64,000 bases of DNA from Setaria digitata (taxonomy: Eukaryota > Nematoda > Chromadorea > Rhabditida > Setariidae): positions 1-64,000 of the forward strand of contig RCAB01000185.1 of NCBI GenBank assembly GCA_003640385.1, written 5' to 3'. Each line of letters starts with the position of its first letter. The first letter of the stretch is position 1. The notes under the pieces are model-generated. The model did not search any database. It had not been told where the DNA came from and worked only from the letters and a program-made list of their open reading frames with translations. The position numbers and the translations under genes were made by a program. This document shows positions 23,932-35,893 of this stretch, in pieces.

Positions 23932-26666
23932 ATGTTGAGACGAAGTCGTCGCTTATCGGAAGCCAAAGAAACGACCCATTATAATGGTGGCACCATTGGT
24001 AAGAAAAAGATCAGACTGGATGATAATAACATGGTGAATCACAGCGAGGATGGAAAGAATGCTGTCAATAACAGTACAAAGAAAGTAATAATTTCACACT
24101 GATCTCTGTCTATTAAATATCAAGTAGTTGCTAACTTTAACTCTAAGTGCTTAAAGTGATAAAAATTGGAGTCTTCGGATGTTGCCGCGGCTATTTTGTG
24201 GGAGATTTGCTGCACCAGTAATTTAACCATCCTGCATGTTTTGATTGTGGGGAAGATTATCAGCAGGCGGCTATTTCTTGTTAAGAAGCGAGTAAAATTG
24301 TATTTTTTATTCTTGCTTCATGTTTCGAGGAATTCGCTCGCCTTGTTTCGATTTGCTAGGAAGTCGTAATAAGTGATAGTTGAGTGAATATGGTATTTCT
24401 TTAGATTTGTTTCCTAAATCAACTTAGAGCCATTTAAAATGATTTCAGGAGAACCATGAGGTCGTTTTATCGAAGAATTTGTCGAAAGCTAGTCTGAAGG
24501 ATATACCTTTGAAGGAGAGGAGGAAAACAGCTGATGAAAGGTTGAATGTTATGTCCGTTCTTCTCTGATATAGATTTCCTTGTTAAACTTTAATTTCTGT
24601 TAATTTCAGCGAAGGAGCTAGAGTTCAGTAGTTTAATCGCAAAATTATCAGTACTTGTTGATTGTGATGCTCTGCTGCTGTATTACAATTTTAGAATACT
24701 AGAGAGTAATCTTTTATTTTTGCATCTGATTTGAATTATATACCCTCGTACTGTGCCGTTTTGATGAATAGAGCTGGATTAGGTGCTATATGGAATAAAG
24801 TGCATATATCTTGTTGAATCGGACTAAGAGATGTGATACTTTCAGTCGTAGTCAGGAAAGTTCTAAAGCGGATGATATGGATTCTCTTAACAAAAATTTG
24901 CACGATTTCGGTGTAAACGAAAAAGCAAGCACATCGAACACCTGCACGGAGGAAGCCACTATGGTTTGTTGCTTATTCCATAATTTCAGGAACATATGTT
25001 TATGTTTTACGAACCCGACTTATTGTGTTCTTCTATCTAGAAATATTCCTATCCGTTCAAAATTTTTTTTCCCTTTCCATCTAGGGATGGGTCTTGTTAA
25101 AAGTCATTTAACTTTTTCCCTCGAAAAATCAAGGACGAATGCTTTAGAGGTTATTTTATTATTACTGAATTAAGTAAAATGAAGTGAGTGGTACCAAGAT
25201 TCAGTTTTGTGAAAGTTTAAGTGTGAAGAACATTGTGGTTTCAGGTGATGGATTTAAGAAGTTCCGACGGTAAAAGCTTGGCAGTAATTCTAAGTCAAGG
25301 TTTGACGAGCAGTGATGCTGAAAAAATCGACACAGTGTTGTTGAAAGCAGATATGCAAACGATATCGGCAACATTGAATGACTTGCCAGCTACACAGATT
25401 GTGCCCTTGCTGAAAGAAATTGAGTATCGTTGCAGAAGTCGCAGATATTTCGAGTATGTTTACCTGTTGTGCAGTTATTGAAATTGTATGTATGCAAAGA
25501 ACCAAAATTTGGGAGAGGATTATTATTTTCAGCAACAATTTTTTTTTATCCGCCTCTTAATATAATGTTTAGTAAGTCCATTTCTCCACAGAATGTCGGA
25601 TTATTTTCAGCAGTTGCTGGATGCGGTGGTTGCAATGTATTTTGTCTAAGCATATGTCGTATCTGTGCACGGTGCGTATAAAATTTGTTGAATTTTCATT
25701 AATATAATGTTAGTCATTACCAGCTGCGGAATTAGCTTCATTTTAGAGCTAGGTTCTCGGTCGGGAATTGCAGGATTGTTTGTATCAGCAAAATTTGTAT
25801 TGTATTCTTCATTAGTGAAAAATGGCATCGGTTATTGTCTGCTACAATATAGTGCAGTATGAAAATGCAGTGAATCATGTAGTATAATAGGAATGCAGGT
25901 AACTTATTCAGGGAATAAGATAAATTTTAGATCAGCACTTTGAAAGAGGATTTGTCATCCTTATTTTCCTGGTTTGGTAAACGAGCATCAAATATGGATG
26001 AACTGTTGCAAGTGAGCGGAAAACTTTTTTTGATCAACGAACAAATTAGTCGTCGCATGTGCCCACAGATGTTTGTTTCCCAGCAACCAACTATTTCATT
26101 CGAAGGTGAATTTCAGAGTGCATAAACATGCTTTTACATGTCTAACCTCCAAAGTTTTCGAAAATACCAAGCTTTAGGTGCTCTCTGCTTCAGTTTTTTA
26201 AAGCGATTTTAATTTTTTCAGTGCAATACTGTTGGAGTTACAATTTTTATCATTCTAGACTCTTTGCAATAAGCTTTCATAACCTTCCCTTTCAAATCTT
26301 CATGATTGGTTCTTTTGCTTCAGATGATGGTGACATGTCAGAAACATCAGGTGAAATCAATGATTTTGATGAGGAAGAAAGCATAGAAAGTGTGGAAGAT
26401 TGGTGGGATGATCAGGAGATTGGATCTGATGAAAGTCATCTTTCATCTGGTAAGAGCTTCACCGCTTCGTTCGAAATTTTCCAATTTAACTCATAACGGA
26501 AATGTAGAGTGGTTCAGTCCACTAGAAAATGAAAAATGTTATTCCAGGTGACGAAGCTAAAAGAGATTCAAATCTCGGAGAAGATGATAATGAGGAGTTA
26601 AGTGATGATGATGATGATGATGATGATAACGATACTGATAACAGTGAAGCAAAAATGGAATGTTGA
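23932..26666 (+). CDS. Utp12-domain nucleolar protein, WDR43/UTP5 C-terminal half
   Basis: Exons: 23932-24084, 24449-24540, 24846-24963, 25245-25453, 25611-25671, 25931-26105, 26324-26449, 26548-26666; all phases agree, 350 residues. The first 120 residues are polar and basic, without visible WD40 repeats. The middle (about 120-270) matches the Utp12 domain of WDR43: DGKSLAVILSQGL, LPATQIVPLLKEI, then CWMRWLQCILSKHMSYL and a stretch ending VSGKLFLI. The tail is highly acidic, with EDWWDD resembling the WDR43 acidic tail, and a run of aspartates from the GATGAT repeat near 26604. UTP5 works in the small-subunit processome (t-UTP/UTP-A) to support pre-rRNA transcription and early 18S processing; function here is inferred. 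Full-length WDR43 is about 680 residues with an N-terminal beta-propeller. No propeller exons fit upstream, because the Ly6 gene lies there on the other strand. Confidence 0.72.
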
Positions 26667-27996
26667 TGTGATTCCAATTCTCATTTCACATGTCTTGCTC
26701 AATCATCGGGTCGGAAGATTTTTTAGCTGTGCAAATCTTAAGTTTCTACATAATTACGAGGAGAATGATTTCCGTAATCTCCATTTTATAATATTATACA
26801 ATATATTTATGACATGAGATTTATCGGATGATCCGGTGATCATGATCGTGATATTAACAACCGTTGTTATAATTTTTTACGTTATACGCTGAGTTAATCA
26901 TTGCCCTTTCCAGCAAAAGTTTTTAAAAGTGACAGCAATCTTATTACTGATTTTTAATGATCGCTTCTTCAATGAAACTGCTTACAATTTATCTTTTCTC
27001 TAGTTCGTTCCAAGTAGCATAGTTCTACAAAATTCTTTCGCTGAAATCCAGATTCATTTTTTGATATCTTCACATTTCTTCTAATTCTCTTTGACTGAAT
27101 GTTTATCTTTCATTTATCTTTCAAATGGAATTTTTGATAAATTCGGACCAGTGTGGACCTATTAGTCTGTTGGATTAATTTGTAATAAACTAAAAAGAAA
27201 AACTTAACTGAGCCAAACCAAAATCCATAACACTGAACTCATTAAAAATGTTTGTCTCTTTATCTCCCATTTGTGATGAACGTTATTTTTATGGTATAGT
27301 AGACTTGGCCTCAATGGTCCACTTTGATTCGACCTTAGTTTTAGCGGTTGAGTTTCGGGTTATTATTGCTCTTATGAGAGATGAGTTTTATTGAATACCT
27401 TGCTGCTAAATTGACCACTTCCTAAAATATCAGCGGTATCCGTTTGTGACTCTACTGCCTATGTATGGGCTTGTTGTTGTTAAAAAAGAAGTTTTCATAT
27501 TTCCATTGGTTCTTGACTTTATATGTTAAAAAAAAAACAAACTTGCTTATCTCAAAACTGTGGAATAATAGTGTAAGGAATTTTTTACATTAATTTGGTT
27601 GCTTAAAGGCTTTTGTTAACTGTAGGTATTGTTGGAAATTTTTCGTTATAAACGCTGAGGGAATGCGGAGATTAGTATTTTTTTTTTCTTAAACTGAAAG
27701 ATTCTGTTCAGAAATATATTTGACAGTTCTAATTTTGTCTTCATATATACAGTAGTGACAAGAATTTTTTGCTGGTAATTTTACGCTTATATCTGAAATC
27801 TAAAATTTATTTAAGAATCGTTGAAACCCTAAGATTTCAAGATTAAGCTGGAATGGACTGCTTCATTTGACGATAAGGCTTTTTTTTTACGAGGGCTGTT
27901 GTAGTTTTGTGGATGACCACCAGGATGATAGGAGATTAGCAAATCATCTCTATTTTCAGGCTAACATATTCTGGACAATTACTAATTTTTAACAAA
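26667..27996. other. Intergenic spacer Utp12-domain gene / fzy-1
   Basis: Presumed 3' UTR followed by AT-rich DNA. A TATTTTCAG ending at 27959, 37 bases before the fzy-1 ATG, is a plausible spliced-leader acceptor. I see no gene. Confidence 0.5.
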
Positions 27997-30900
27997 ATGC
28001 CATTTAAAGATTCGACTAACAAAACTCCACGTCGTTACCAGAATGATAATTCTCAAATAGCTGGTACTAAAACTCCGAAAAGTGCGAAAAAGTAAGTCCG
28101 TCAATTTATCTTTTGTTCACCGATCGTGACAAGTATGGTACGTTGGGTTCAAAATGCTGAATTGGAAACTGTCAGCTTCATAGTTCATGTAGCGTAAATT
28201 TAAATTATTGCATGATTCAGTTGGGAAATTTAAGCCATATCTGACCTTCTTTGAAAAATTTCTCACGATATCAGTTATCAAGATATTGCAATTGTTCTTG
28301 CATATATTCTGATGGTATTGTTTTCTATCATCCAATAAATAAATTCAAATAGCTGGAAGAGAAGAAACTATACAGCAATAGAAAAAACTATGTATAGAAA
28401 ATGTCGTTTATTCCTACCGTTTACTTAATATGTGTTAATTCTGAATAGAGCTGATGTTGCAGTCTTTTAGTTACTCTGTTATTGCAATCTCCAGACGAAT
28501 ATCACTTCCTTTTAGGGAAAACCGTTCGATATCACAAAAGACTCCAAGTCATAATTTAAGCATGTCGTTTAACAAATCAAAAGGTGGTTTGAAAAGGCGT
28601 GAACTTACACCATCCAGAAATCCTAACTATAGTGGTGTTGGTGGTGGTGATCGTTTTATACCGAATCGGAGTGAAACACAGTTTGAATATGCAAACCACT
28701 GTCTTATTAATCATAATTCTGAGGTTAGCTAACATTCCCATTCTCTTGTATTTTTTGTTCACTTTGTCTAACTAGTCTGTATTGAACTTTATCCGTATCA
28801 TTCATGTCAGTGTTGAAATTATTGAGAAATATGATATAGAAATTCGAGTGTGCACTTGTGGAGTGTTACCCATCTTAGTTTTCACTGTGTATTTTGATGG
28901 GTAGGAGCCTACGTGGAAGTAAGTTGAGTGGTGGTTCGACTTTCCGGTAGAGGCCCTTTATTTTAATTTTAGAATCTGTTTTGTTTGGATCTTGCTTGGT
29001 TTAACCTTAACTTCTTGTATACTTTTCAAAACCCGTGTTTTGTATTGATTATATGTCTCTAGCTTCCTAACCATTACCAAGTAACAGCGCTAAATACTAC
29101 TCATTAAGTCATGATACTACATTCATGACCTGTTTTGGCGGTGATGAATTATAGCTTATGTTAGGTTTTGATCTTTGGCAAGAAATCGTTATGTTTTACT
29201 TCTGATACATCCGTTGCATTTATTGCAGTTAATTCATGTTTCATCTTTTACTTATGCTGCTTTAGTATCTTTAGTTTATTAGTTTATTACAGGATGATTC
29301 TCTTTTAAACATGTCGACATCTGCACCGACCAGTCCTTCAAAAGCCGAAAAGGCTTACATGATGAAAATGATGCGCGGTATATTTTTTATTTGCTTGTTA
29401 AATTTTTCAGAGTTCTTACTACAAAAACGTTTTGGTAAGAATTCATACACGTATGTATTACTTTTGTGGGAAATTTAGTTGTGTACATGTAGATGAGAAA
29501 TTTTTCTCCCTTCAGACTTTCTTCACTTATCTCTGTTACTGTAATTGCTAATATATATGTTTTAGCTAAGTCGGTAAACGATTTGGATACTGACATTGAA
29601 GACAGGATTTTATGTTACAAAAAGGGCAAAGCACCACAACCACCGCTGGGTTATTTGACTCAACCGAAAGTGCTTTATACGTCAAGCGCTATGAAGCCAT
29701 CTGGAAGTGTTAGTAAGGGATTACGGTACATACCTAATAGTCCAGAACGCATCCTGGATGCACCAAATTTTATGGACGATTATTGTATGTTTTACACCGA
29801 CGAATTCATTGTTGCGCATTTCCTTAAAGCGTTAAACTGTTCACATATGTTGATTAGCTAGCTTTCATTTCTCTCATACTTTTTTTTGAGAAATCTCATA
29901 TTTCAAAAAAAAATTCGGAAAGGTGAAAAGTTTTTCTTAGTTTTTCGTCTGATCCACTTTCTTTTGTAATAGCATCATTCAGATATGAATGTTATTCACT
30001 GGAGCTATGATAATGTTATTGCTGTCGCACTAACTTATGCTTTGTATCTGTGGAATGCTTCTACAGGCGAAATTATTGTGAGTTTATCGTATAGTTCATT
30101 ATATTTTAAAGTCGATTCACCTTGTTGATTTTAATGAAATTGCTAATTGCAAAGTCAGAGATGGTAGCTAGGAAAATATGATACGATTAGTTTTAACTGT
30201 GTTCATGTTCTCTGAAGAAGCGCTGATTTATTGATTTTTATATTTCGCAAAAATTTACTAGTTTTATTTCAGACACTTTTTGAATTGCCAGAAGAATCTG
30301 GAAATTATATTACTTCAGTTCAGTGGGCAGAAGAAAGCTCGATTTTGGCAGTTGGACTTTCAAATGGATTTGTCAAGGTTTATTTAAGTAAATTTGTTAC
30401 TAATGTTTACAGATGGTCAAATTTCATCCAAAAGAAAACTAATAGTACTCTATGTCTTTGAAGAGCAAGTTCTTGTAATATTTCTTTCATGAAATATAAT
30501 TCCATTATTCAAAATATTAACTAATTCTTTATCCATAGTAGGATAAATCATTTAGAGTGTGATCAAACTGCAGAAGAATTACTGGTTCATTATAAATACT
30601 AGAGGGTTAATTAATTAAATCATACGACTGAAAGGACCTTACGGAAGGTTCAGTTTAGAATGTTTCAGTTATTTGATCCTGCTCGAGAAAATTCATTATT
30701 AAGAACAATGCAGTGCCAAATAAGTCGTGTAGGATGCTTAGCTTGGCGTCAACATGTGCTTTCGGCGTTAGTTTTCTTCTTTTTTTTCCCATTATTTCTT
30801 TTTAGCATTGTTTGCATTTGGACAGAAAAGGTAATTTGTAGAAGCTATATAATTCATTGTTCTGGATTATCATAGTTTTAGGTGGGATGTGGAAGGAGGA

Positions 30901-33082
30901 AAAAAAAAACAGAGGTAGCATATACCACTGTGGAATTTCGGTTGTATATAACTAGGTTATCTTTGAAATAAATGCCTTTCATCATTTTTCTAAACTATCC
31001 TCTTTTAATATTTTGAAATAAGATAATTTTCTTGAGAAGAGTTTGTTAGTAGTTTCCCGTCTTTTTAGTACTGATTTGCTACTTTAATTAATCATTTAAT
31101 GAAATTGCTAATTTTTTTTAGTGGCTGTCGGTCAGGACGAATATACCATCACGATGTCCGTGTCCGGAATTTCCAGATCGGGTATGTTTGATTATTTTTT
31201 TTATATAAATTAGTGATTGAAAGAATTTTCCTTTTGTTATATGCTACTCTCTCACTTACATCCAGACTTTGTACCCTGTATGAAGGATTGAGTGTTTTTA
31301 AAAAGCAGCAACTTTTAAGTTACTACCAGAAATCTGGAAAAACAATTTTTATGAATTAAAACTTCCTTTGCGATCAAATGATGACCGAGTAAAAGGTTTG
31401 ACAACGTTACGTATTGCTGCCATATCACATACTAAGTATCTAACTGGTCGTACTTATCAGTCGGTTTATACAAAAAGCACTGCATTATGATAGGTTGTTT
31501 GGTGTGAAAGTTAAACTAAACAGTACATAATAATGCGAACAATCTGCTCTTATATTTTTATTGTCTTGCTTCTTTATTTTATCAAGTGTAAACCACATTC
31601 TGATATGTCGCAGTAATGGGCAAACGTACGTTGACTGATCACAAAGTTTTCAATCTGATGATCGCATATAAGCATATATAAATTTTTTTTCCAATAAAAT
31701 TAAACTGTTTTAGTCAATCATGTGTAATAAAGTGAACTTTAGGTTAGAACTTTTTTTCAGTCTATTTTAAGTGAACTGTGTGCAGCCCACTGAATGTTAA
31801 TCATACTGAAAGTTACTTGCCTGTTTTGTTCATGGATGAAAGATTTAATCTTTATGTGGTTTATTAACATACAAGATCGCGCTATGAATCTGATTCTTAT
31901 GAAATTATTTTATTTTATTTTTTCCTTTTTTTTTTTTTTTTTTTCGTGATTTCTATTTAATTTGAAAAATTACAGTACATTTCCGGGGCACGGACAAGAA
32001 GTTTGTGGCCTCGTATGGAGTAGTGATGGGCACTATCTTGCCAGTGGTGGAGGTGATAATTTGGTTAAAATTTGGGAGCCGTCAATGCTAACAGCTGATG
32101 ATCCGGTTTAATTTTCATTTACTTTTTTAACATTATGTAGAAGTATGTAACTGATTTTTTTTCTACAATGAATTTCATCTAGCTAACTAATGGCTCAGTA
32201 CATCAAGTAGGTGAATAATGTGTTCCAAGTAGGTGAATAATGTGATCCCTCATGAATATATTCATAACTATACCTAGTGTTATTAATTGACCGTTATAAC
32301 TGAAGCAGTATTAAAATTGTGCGCGTTTTGCAAATGTTGTCTTTAATATGTAGCATGCCAATAATCTTCGTTTGGAACTGGTGATGGATTCCGCTTAAGT
32401 AATTTTCAGGATCCGCTCTACAATTTCAGTGATCATCTTGCATCCGTAAAAGCGATTGCATTTAATCCTCATCAGGCACATTCACTAGCAACTGGCGGTG
32501 GTACCGTCGATCGCACTATTAAATTCTGGAATCTTGCCAGTGGAACACTTTGTCATAGTCAGGATACGGATAGTCAGGTGCGTATGAGTTTTGGATATGA
32601 AAAACGAAGATCTATAGCTTCTTGCACTCAGATTTGTCTGTGTTTCCAGGTAAATGCATTAGCCTTCACGCCGAATTATAAGGAGTTAATTAGTGGTCAT
32701 GGATATCCCGGTAACGATTTAAAAATTTGGAAATATCCGTCAATGACATGCCTCAAGGTATTCTTAGCAAATTTCATTTTTCCACCATACTGAATCGCAA
32801 ATACTAATTGTAATTGATGTGTCACATCTCATGAAAATTTAATGTGTTTGCACCGAATTTTATTCCTCTATAGCAGTTCTCGCTTTTCTAATTATATTTT
32901 TCCAGGTCCTAACTGGGCATACTGAGCGTATCTTGGGTTTGACCATTTCACCATGTGGACAGTATGTTATGAGTGCATCCAGTGATGAAAGTCTTCGTCT
33001 TTGGTGGTGCTTCAAAGTTGATAAGAGTATTAAACAAAGATGGGCCACGAAAAATTCTCGCTTGGTGCCTTCTGTCCGTTAG
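27997..33082 (+). CDS. fzy-1: CDC20/Fizzy, APC/C activator
   Basis: Activates the anaphase-promoting complex at metaphase-anaphase and is the target of the spindle checkpoint. Exons: 27997-28091, 28516-28723, 29293-29377, 29566-29784, 29983-30077, 30273-30377, 30669-30766, 31122-31181, 31976-32105, 32410-32577, 32650-32757, 32906-33082; phases agree, 515 residues. Motifs: KEN box formed across the exon 1-2 junction (AKKENRS), C-box DRFIPNR (28649-28669), MAD2-binding type KVLYTSSAMK, then RYIPNSPERILDAPN, which favours CDC20 over Cdh1, and a seven-bladed WD40 propeller (WSYDNVIAVAL, RSGRIYHHDVR, GHGQEVCGLVWSSDG, LATGGGTVDRTIKFWN, KELISGHGYPGNDLKIWKYP, SASSDESLRLW). The C-terminus ends SVR rather than the usual IR. 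Exon 7 could also start at 30654, adding five residues in frame. A likely spliced-leader acceptor precedes the ATG. Confidence 0.95.
32204..32244. repeat. 22-bp tandem duplication in a fzy-1 intron
   Basis: CAAGTAGGTGAATAATGTG occurs at 32204 and again at 32226, a period of 22 bp with two copies. It lies in the intron between exons 9 and 10 and does not touch splice sites. Confidence 0.85.
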
Positions 33083-35180
33083 GATGTTGAGAGCTGTTTT
33101 CTTTAAATGAGATTTATTTATTGGGAAATAATTTTTTCTGTTACTAACTCTATTGCCTTTTTATTTGATTTTCGAAATATTATGACATAATCAAAATTTT
33201 TCATTTCGCATCAATTCGATCCCGATCTCGCAACTTTCGTAGTGTTTGTTCCATTACTAAAAAAATGTTGGAAATTTTGCTTTAACCAAGTTTAAGTGAA
33301 TTGGTTTTAGTTATTTTTTTTTTCCTTTTTCTATAATACCAAGAAATGTATGATAAATAGGTAATCGATTTACTTGTGACAGTGATGACATAAAAGTCTC
33401 TTTTTGGTATTGTTCTTTGAATTTAAATGAAATGCGAGAACATAAGACCAAAAATATGAAAGCGGAAGTAGCTTCATTAATGGCATGAACGGACAACTTG
33501 TTACAGTCGTAGTCACTGCAAATTATAATTCGAAAAAGTTATTTAATTTTGTCTTACCATTTGTATGCTGTCTGTAGTTCACCTTGTTTTGTTTTGTTAT
33601 TTTTTAGTTACCTTATTAACTGTAACGTATTTCACTGCCTATGTTATTGACTTTACGATTGTCGTTCCCGGCTTTGCTCGGTGAATTAGACTTCTTGGAT
33701 GAACCAAACAACTGTAATAGTGATAATAGCGTATCTTTCCATCTACCATCCAGATGCGCTCGCTATAAGCTGTTCCTCAAGGTCGGTAAATTGACTTCAT
33801 CCTGTGCTCAGATGAGAAAGTAATTTGTTTTCAGTGAGCACACGATGGCCTTATACAATCACCATCATTTAGCAGTTTTTTAAATCTGCGAAAGTCTGGG
33901 AATTTCTGCAGAATAAAATGTACTAGATTTTACTGCCCGGTGGTGTTCTCTTGTTAGCTTTTACAGTTCATGTGGATAAAAACTGAAGCAATCAGCTGCT
34001 TAAGAAAGTAATGTTTGTAATGTGATAATATTGGACATGTGACAGTGACCTGTCTCGTACTACTGAATGTTAGTGCTGTACATTGGTCTCGATCCTTTGT
34101 TCCTAGGAGTATTTTGTCATGATTCGGAAGTTTTTGCTGTTTCTTATAATTTCCAATCAATAATACTGATCTGCTGCCGTATCTTTCACATACTAGCATT
34201 TGTCACTGCTTGTACCTCTTGTATATTGCATCGATGCACTGTTCTACCTGTATGCGTGGTACTTGAACTACATTAATATCTTGATTTTACTGGAAAATCT
34301 GGCTTTCATTACCTGTATGTTAATTGCCTTTTCTTTATCTCATCTTCATACAAGGTGTCTCAGCTTCATAATTGTGTATTAGTAACTTCAGTTTTATGCA
34401 TTCCGTTCATTTTTCATTCGTCCTTTTTGTGTTTTTCTCTTCGTGCATCCCTCAAATAAAGCTGATCTCTTCTTTACTTTCCCGCCCCTCTAAGCATATA
34501 TATATATATATATATCTGCATTTCAGGTCCTGCAATATCTTTGGTGTAATTGCTTTTCAACTTTACACTTTGCTATAGTAACTTCCGGAATTCCGTGCTA
34601 GGAGGGAGGGGAATGAGGTGAAGTCCTAGATATTCTCGAAAGTTTCGGGATTGCAGTACCTTTATAAGCAGACGGATATCTTCTGTACTTGAACTAGTTT
34701 CGGGTGCAAATCGATGGGCATTGATCATCCATCCAGTAGGATGTAAACAGCGAATGTATTTTGGGTGATTGGAGAGGAATTGGGACCGAGCGAGAGAGGG
34801 GCGAGTTGAATAAATAAAGGAGCCATAATCTAGGACTGAAGTGAGTGGTAGCAAGTTCATTCAGGTGAAAGATGTTCTTCGGTGATCAGAAAGCAAAGAT
34901 ATGCAATTGCTGGGATAGGAAGTTCCGTGGCTGAGTTCCTACTGCAAAGGCAAAAGTATTGTCAATGAGTTGTTCGGTAGCTTTTTTTAAGCCTTCCTAG
35001 GGTCACTCTAGAAGATTCAGTTCCGGCTAATTTCATTTTAAGCCTGCAATCCCGAGGCACACTGAACATCTTATGATGAAGCATCATCACATGATGGTAG
35101 CATAGTCTAATAAACAGTTCCCGACGTACCAGAGTTTGTGGGATTGCTGATACCGCTGTTGTTTATCTTTGCATTATATC
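33083..35180. other. Spacer downstream of fzy-1
   Basis: Mostly AT-rich to about 34490, then a short (AT)n run (34496-34515) and a change to moderate GC from about 34580. Reading frames are short. One minus-strand frame, 34860-34573, has the string VLDYGSFIYS, which faintly resembles a LINE reverse-transcriptase segment; it is discussed under findings. I see no gene that I can support. Confidence 0.45.
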
Positions 35181-35247
35181 CATTGAGTGACAGCGGTGGT
35201 GGTACCACATTCTCGAGAAGGTTATTCCTGGTGGCTAGAAAGACGTC

Positions 35248-35296
35248 ACGTGAGTTGTCCGTGAGCCGACGTGCTGCCTACGTGAGTGATGACGTG
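35248..35296 (+). promoter_or_regulatory. Cluster of four ACGTG boxes
   Basis: ACGTG begins at 35248, 35269, 35280 and 35292. The first sits inside the palindrome CACGTG, an E-box, and next to GACGTC. RCGTG is the core bound by HIF/ARNT heterodimers, and CACGTG is bound by other bHLH dimers. Function is inferred from motif density. Confidence 0.45.
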
Positions 35297-35452
35297 CTGT
35301 ATAGGAATGGTGCTGCAGGCAAGGGAAGGACAGGGAAGCGGAAGGGAGAGAGGGAGAGAAGTCGGTCAATGGAGGAGCAAGGCTGTGGCAGACCTGGAAT
35401 AGTGTGCAGTTCGGGAGAGTGCAGGTGGACACGCTGAGCTGCGGACGAGCAC

Positions 35453-35477
35453 GGGGCGGGGGCGGGGGCGGGGTGGG
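35453..35477 (+). promoter_or_regulatory. G-quadruplex / SP1-type G-run
   Basis: Five runs of 3 to 5 guanines separated by single bases: GGGG C GGGGG C GGGGG C GGGG T GGG. It satisfies the usual G-quadruplex pattern and contains repeated GGGGCGGGG GC-boxes of the SP1/KLF type. Confidence 0.7.
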
Positions 35478-35565
35478 TGCGGCACGGACGCGGGAGCAGT
35501 GCGGCGTGGAAACTGGTCAAGGAAGGCGCGCGCCTCACTCTCTCCCATCTGTCACTGTCTCTCGT

Positions 35566-35611
35566 CATTTCAGGTCTTCTGCCAGTGCTAGACAGCGAGA
35601 GACCTGAAATG
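35566..35611. repeat. Perfect 12-bp inverted repeat with 22-base loop
   Basis: CATTTCAGGTCT at 35566-35577 and AGACCTGAAATG at 35600-35611 are exact reverse complements. The hairpin ends 36 bases upstream of the TATA box, so it may be a dimeric factor site or a cruciform. Confidence 0.85.
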
Positions 35612-35647
35612 CCCCAGCTGCTTCTGTCTGTCTGTCTCTGCGGAATC

Positions 35648-35655
35648 TATATAAA
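35648..35655 (+). promoter_or_regulatory. TATA box
   Basis: TATATAAA in an otherwise GC-rich context, so it is unlikely to be background AT. It is positioned for a start near 35680 and lies about 1 kb upstream of the BED-gene coding start. Confidence 0.5.
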
Positions 35656-35826
35656 CCAGTACCGGGGCTTAGTGGTAACGTTGTGTGCCGAGTGTGCGGG
35701 GGCTGAGCCTGTTACTGCTACTGGCTGTGGGCTGTCCACCGTCGCACAGGTCAGGCGTAGAGGTCAGGCCGTAGCTGCTGCTAAGTGAGTCGAGGACAGG
35801 ACACCCCCACGTCAGTCTCTGTACAC

Positions 35827-35893
35827 AGACACACACACACACCTAATACCCTTCACGTACACACACACAGACAGACACAGACAGACACACACA
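35827..35893. repeat. CA / CAGA-rich simple repeat
   Basis: Alternating CA and CAGA units, interrupted by CTAATACCCTTCACGTACAC. It would fall in the 5' untranslated region if the proposed TATA box is used. Confidence 0.85.

Noticed and set aside
24600..24625. TTTCAG followed by a short reading frame after exon 2 of the Utp12-domain gene
   Set aside because: Using it gives a stop after a few codons; the acceptor at 24845 gives a phase-consistent chain to the end of the gene.
35138..35788. Several overlapping reading frames of 60-103 codons on both strands
   Set aside because: They arise because stop codons are rare in the GC-rich island. They contradict one another in frame and resemble no protein.
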